Assembly (NCBI RefSeq): GCF_949987515.2
Contig: NC_082689.1
Span: 9,043,501-9,107,500, forward strand
Length of the DNA stretch: 64,000 nucleotides
Origin: Delphinus delphis
Taxonomy: Eukaryota > Chordata > Mammalia > Artiodactyla > Delphinidae
Direction: 5' to 3'
Positions within the stretch are counted from its first letter, which is position 1, and each line of letters begins with the position of its first letter. Shown in pieces: positions 62,575-64,000 of the stretch. Below the pieces are notes generated by a model. That model was not told the DNA's origin. It made no database searches and saw nothing but the letters and a program-made list of their open reading frames with translations. The position numbers and the translations under genes were made by a program.

Positions 62575-63490
62575 CTTTTTTGTTTTTAAAATTTTTGAAT
62601 TTTATTTTATTAATTTTTTTATACAGCAGGTTCTTATTAGTCATCAGTTTTATACACATCAGTGTATACATGTCAATCCCAATCGCCCAATTCATCACAC
62701 CACCACCCCTACCCCCGCGCCGCTTTCCCCCCTTGGTGTCCATATGTTTGTTCTCTACATCTGTGTCTCAACTTCTGCCCTGAAAACCAGTTCATCTGTA
62801 CCATTTTTCTAGGTTCCACATACATGTGTTAATATACTATATTTGTTTTTCTCTTTCTGACTTACTTCACTCTGTATGACGGTCTCTAGATCCATCCACG
62901 TCTCAACAAACGACCCAGTTTCGTTCCTTTTTATGGCTAATATTCCATTGTATATATGTACCACTTCTTCTTTATCCATTCGTCTGTCGATGGGCATTTA
63001 GGTTGCTTCCATGACCTGGCTATTGTAAATAGTGCTGCAATGAACATTGGGGTGCATGTGTCTTTTTGAATTATGGTTTTCTCTGGGTATATGCCCAGTA
63101 GTGGGATTGCTGGATCATATGGTAATTCTATTTTTAGTTTTTTAAGGAACCTCCATACTGTTCTCCTTAGTGGCTGTATCAATTTACATCCCCACCGACA
63201 GTGCAAGAGGGTTCCCTTTTCTCCACACCCTCCCCAGCATTTGTTGTTTGTAGATTTTCTGATGATGCCCATTCTAACTGGTGTGAGGTGATGCCTCATT
63301 GTAGTTTTGATTTGCATTTCTCTAATAACTTGTGATGTTGAGAAGCTTTTCATGTGCTTCTTGGCCATCTGTCTGTCTTCTTTGGAGAAATGTCTGTTTA
63401 GGTCTTCTGCCCATTTTGGATTGGGTTGTTTGTTTCTTTAATATTGAGCTGCATGAGCTGTTTATATATTTTGGAGATTAATCCTTTGTC
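62575..63490 (-). mobile_element. 5'-truncated L1, antisense, relatively young
   Basis: Antisense L1 3' UTR ('atacagcaggttcttattag', 'acacatcagtgtatacatgt', 'gttccacatacatgtgttaa') and ORF2 C-terminus. The truncation point lies near 63490. It keeps the longest L1 coding remnant of the window (62937-63368). No clear target duplication was found. Confidence 0.93.
62937..63368 (-). pseudogene. L1 ORF2 C-terminal remnant
   Basis: A 143-codon open frame that in life was the end of the L1 ORF2 protein (endonuclease/reverse transcriptase). It reads [18 protein letters not shown], the Cys-rich block [40 protein letters not shown] and WYIYTMEY. The frame is also open upstream of the Met, into the NPKW block. 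It ends too early because about four bases are missing after the TMEY codons compared with the usual L1 sequence, giving an immediate stop. Catalytic domains are absent, so it cannot act. Confidence 0.92.
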
Positions 63491-63516
63491 TAGGGCACAT
63501 AACTTTTTGTGCCCTA
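63491..63516. repeat. 9-bp inverted repeat at the L1 junction
   Basis: TAGGGCACA (63491-63499) and TGTGCCCTA (63508-63516) are perfect complements around an 8-base loop, exactly at the truncated end of the L1. Confidence 0.8.
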
Positions 63517-64000
63517 AAAAGGAGGCAAACAGCCTCATACCTCATCAGAACTTGGAACACGAGGAGAGTGTGTCATGATAACCTCTGGGAGATAAGGTGG
63601 TGAGTAGGAAATGGCCTTGTAGCAGCTGCTCAGAAGCTTCCCAGACTCTCATGTTCTGGAAGGATCATAGGGCATTCTCAAGACTTAGATCAGCTACAGA
63701 CAAGTCTTGCCTATGTGGCCTATGTGGAAACATGCAAGGTCACCAGGATGCCATGGCAGAGTCATTCCCCAACAGAACCAAGAATTGTCAGAGGTGAGGA
63801 ATGCTCCCATCAGCTGTACCATTTATGATTGTACAAACTGAAAGTTAGAAATGCTGTGCATCTACTATGGGCTTCCTGATGCCACTGGGTGTGAGGCCAA
63901 AAAGGATGCTATCCAGTATTCAGTAAGGTAATCAGTGACCAGAATGTATGTCACTATATCTTTCTATAATAGGCAATAATCAGTAATAAAATACATTGGG
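63517..64000. other. Unassigned DNA to window end
   Basis: No repeat recognised. A 66-codon plus frame (63597-63797) is rich in Ser and Cys and shows no known domain. Confidence 0.35.

Noticed and set aside
1..64000. Clustered interspersed repeats as a possible CRISPR-like array or other new defence system
   Set aside because: Repeat copies are 200-330 bp, on both strands, irregularly spaced and flanked by target duplications. They are retroposons in a mammalian genome, and no associated genes exist.

Overview
This window looks like nuclear DNA from a cetacean (whale or dolphin). The main evidence is eleven short (about 200-bp) SINE copies on both strands. They share a tRNA-like head (sense start GGGCTTCCCTGGTGGCGCAG), a second half unlike the ruminant Bov-tA type, and an A-rich tail, and most are flanked by good target-site duplications. 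This is the CHR-type tRNA-Glu-derived SINE family of whales, hippos and relatives. I saw no Bov-tA/BovB elements (ruminants), no PRE-1 (pig) and no Alu. L1 3' ends of the cetartiodactyl type and old mammalian repeats (L2, MIR, MLT1, hAT and Tigger DNA transposons) fill much of the rest. A toothed whale cannot be told from a baleen whale by eye.

I could not support any intact protein-coding gene, tRNA, rRNA or CRISPR array. Most longer open frames are chance frames in GC-rich DNA, antisense frames of the SINE, or fossil reverse-transcriptase frames of L1 and L2. The window is best read as intergenic or intronic sequence.

Layout: 0-6 kb holds an edge-truncated SINE, two L2 reverse-transcriptase fossils, an L1 end and an MLT1 LTR. 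6.5-10 kb holds a Tigger-type transposon and a probable degraded retrovirus-like segment ending in an LTR-like block. 10-24 kb is mostly unassigned DNA with five young SINEs, an L2 end, MIRs and one G4-rich candidate regulatory block (17.3-17.6 kb). 25-34 kb is GC-rich, with MLT1 LTRs, MIR and L2 pieces, and a 3.3-kb stretch (30.0-33.4 kb) almost without recognisable repeats. 35-46 kb has a candidate conserved noncoding block, several L1 fragments and an MLT1 carrying two SINEs of different type. 46-53 kb is repeat dense and contains an L1 end that appears to carry a 3' transduction. 53-60 kb is repeat poor, with candidate regulatory sequence (57.4-58.1 kb) and a CpG-rich block (59.6-60.03 kb) that could be a promoter with first exon. 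60.5-63.5 kb is a nest of L1 copies on the minus strand with a SINE inside.

No set of genes works together here. The biology on view is transposon history plus a few candidate regulatory sites. I found no evidence of a new multi-gene system. Boundaries of old repeats were judged by eye and are approximate to tens of bases.
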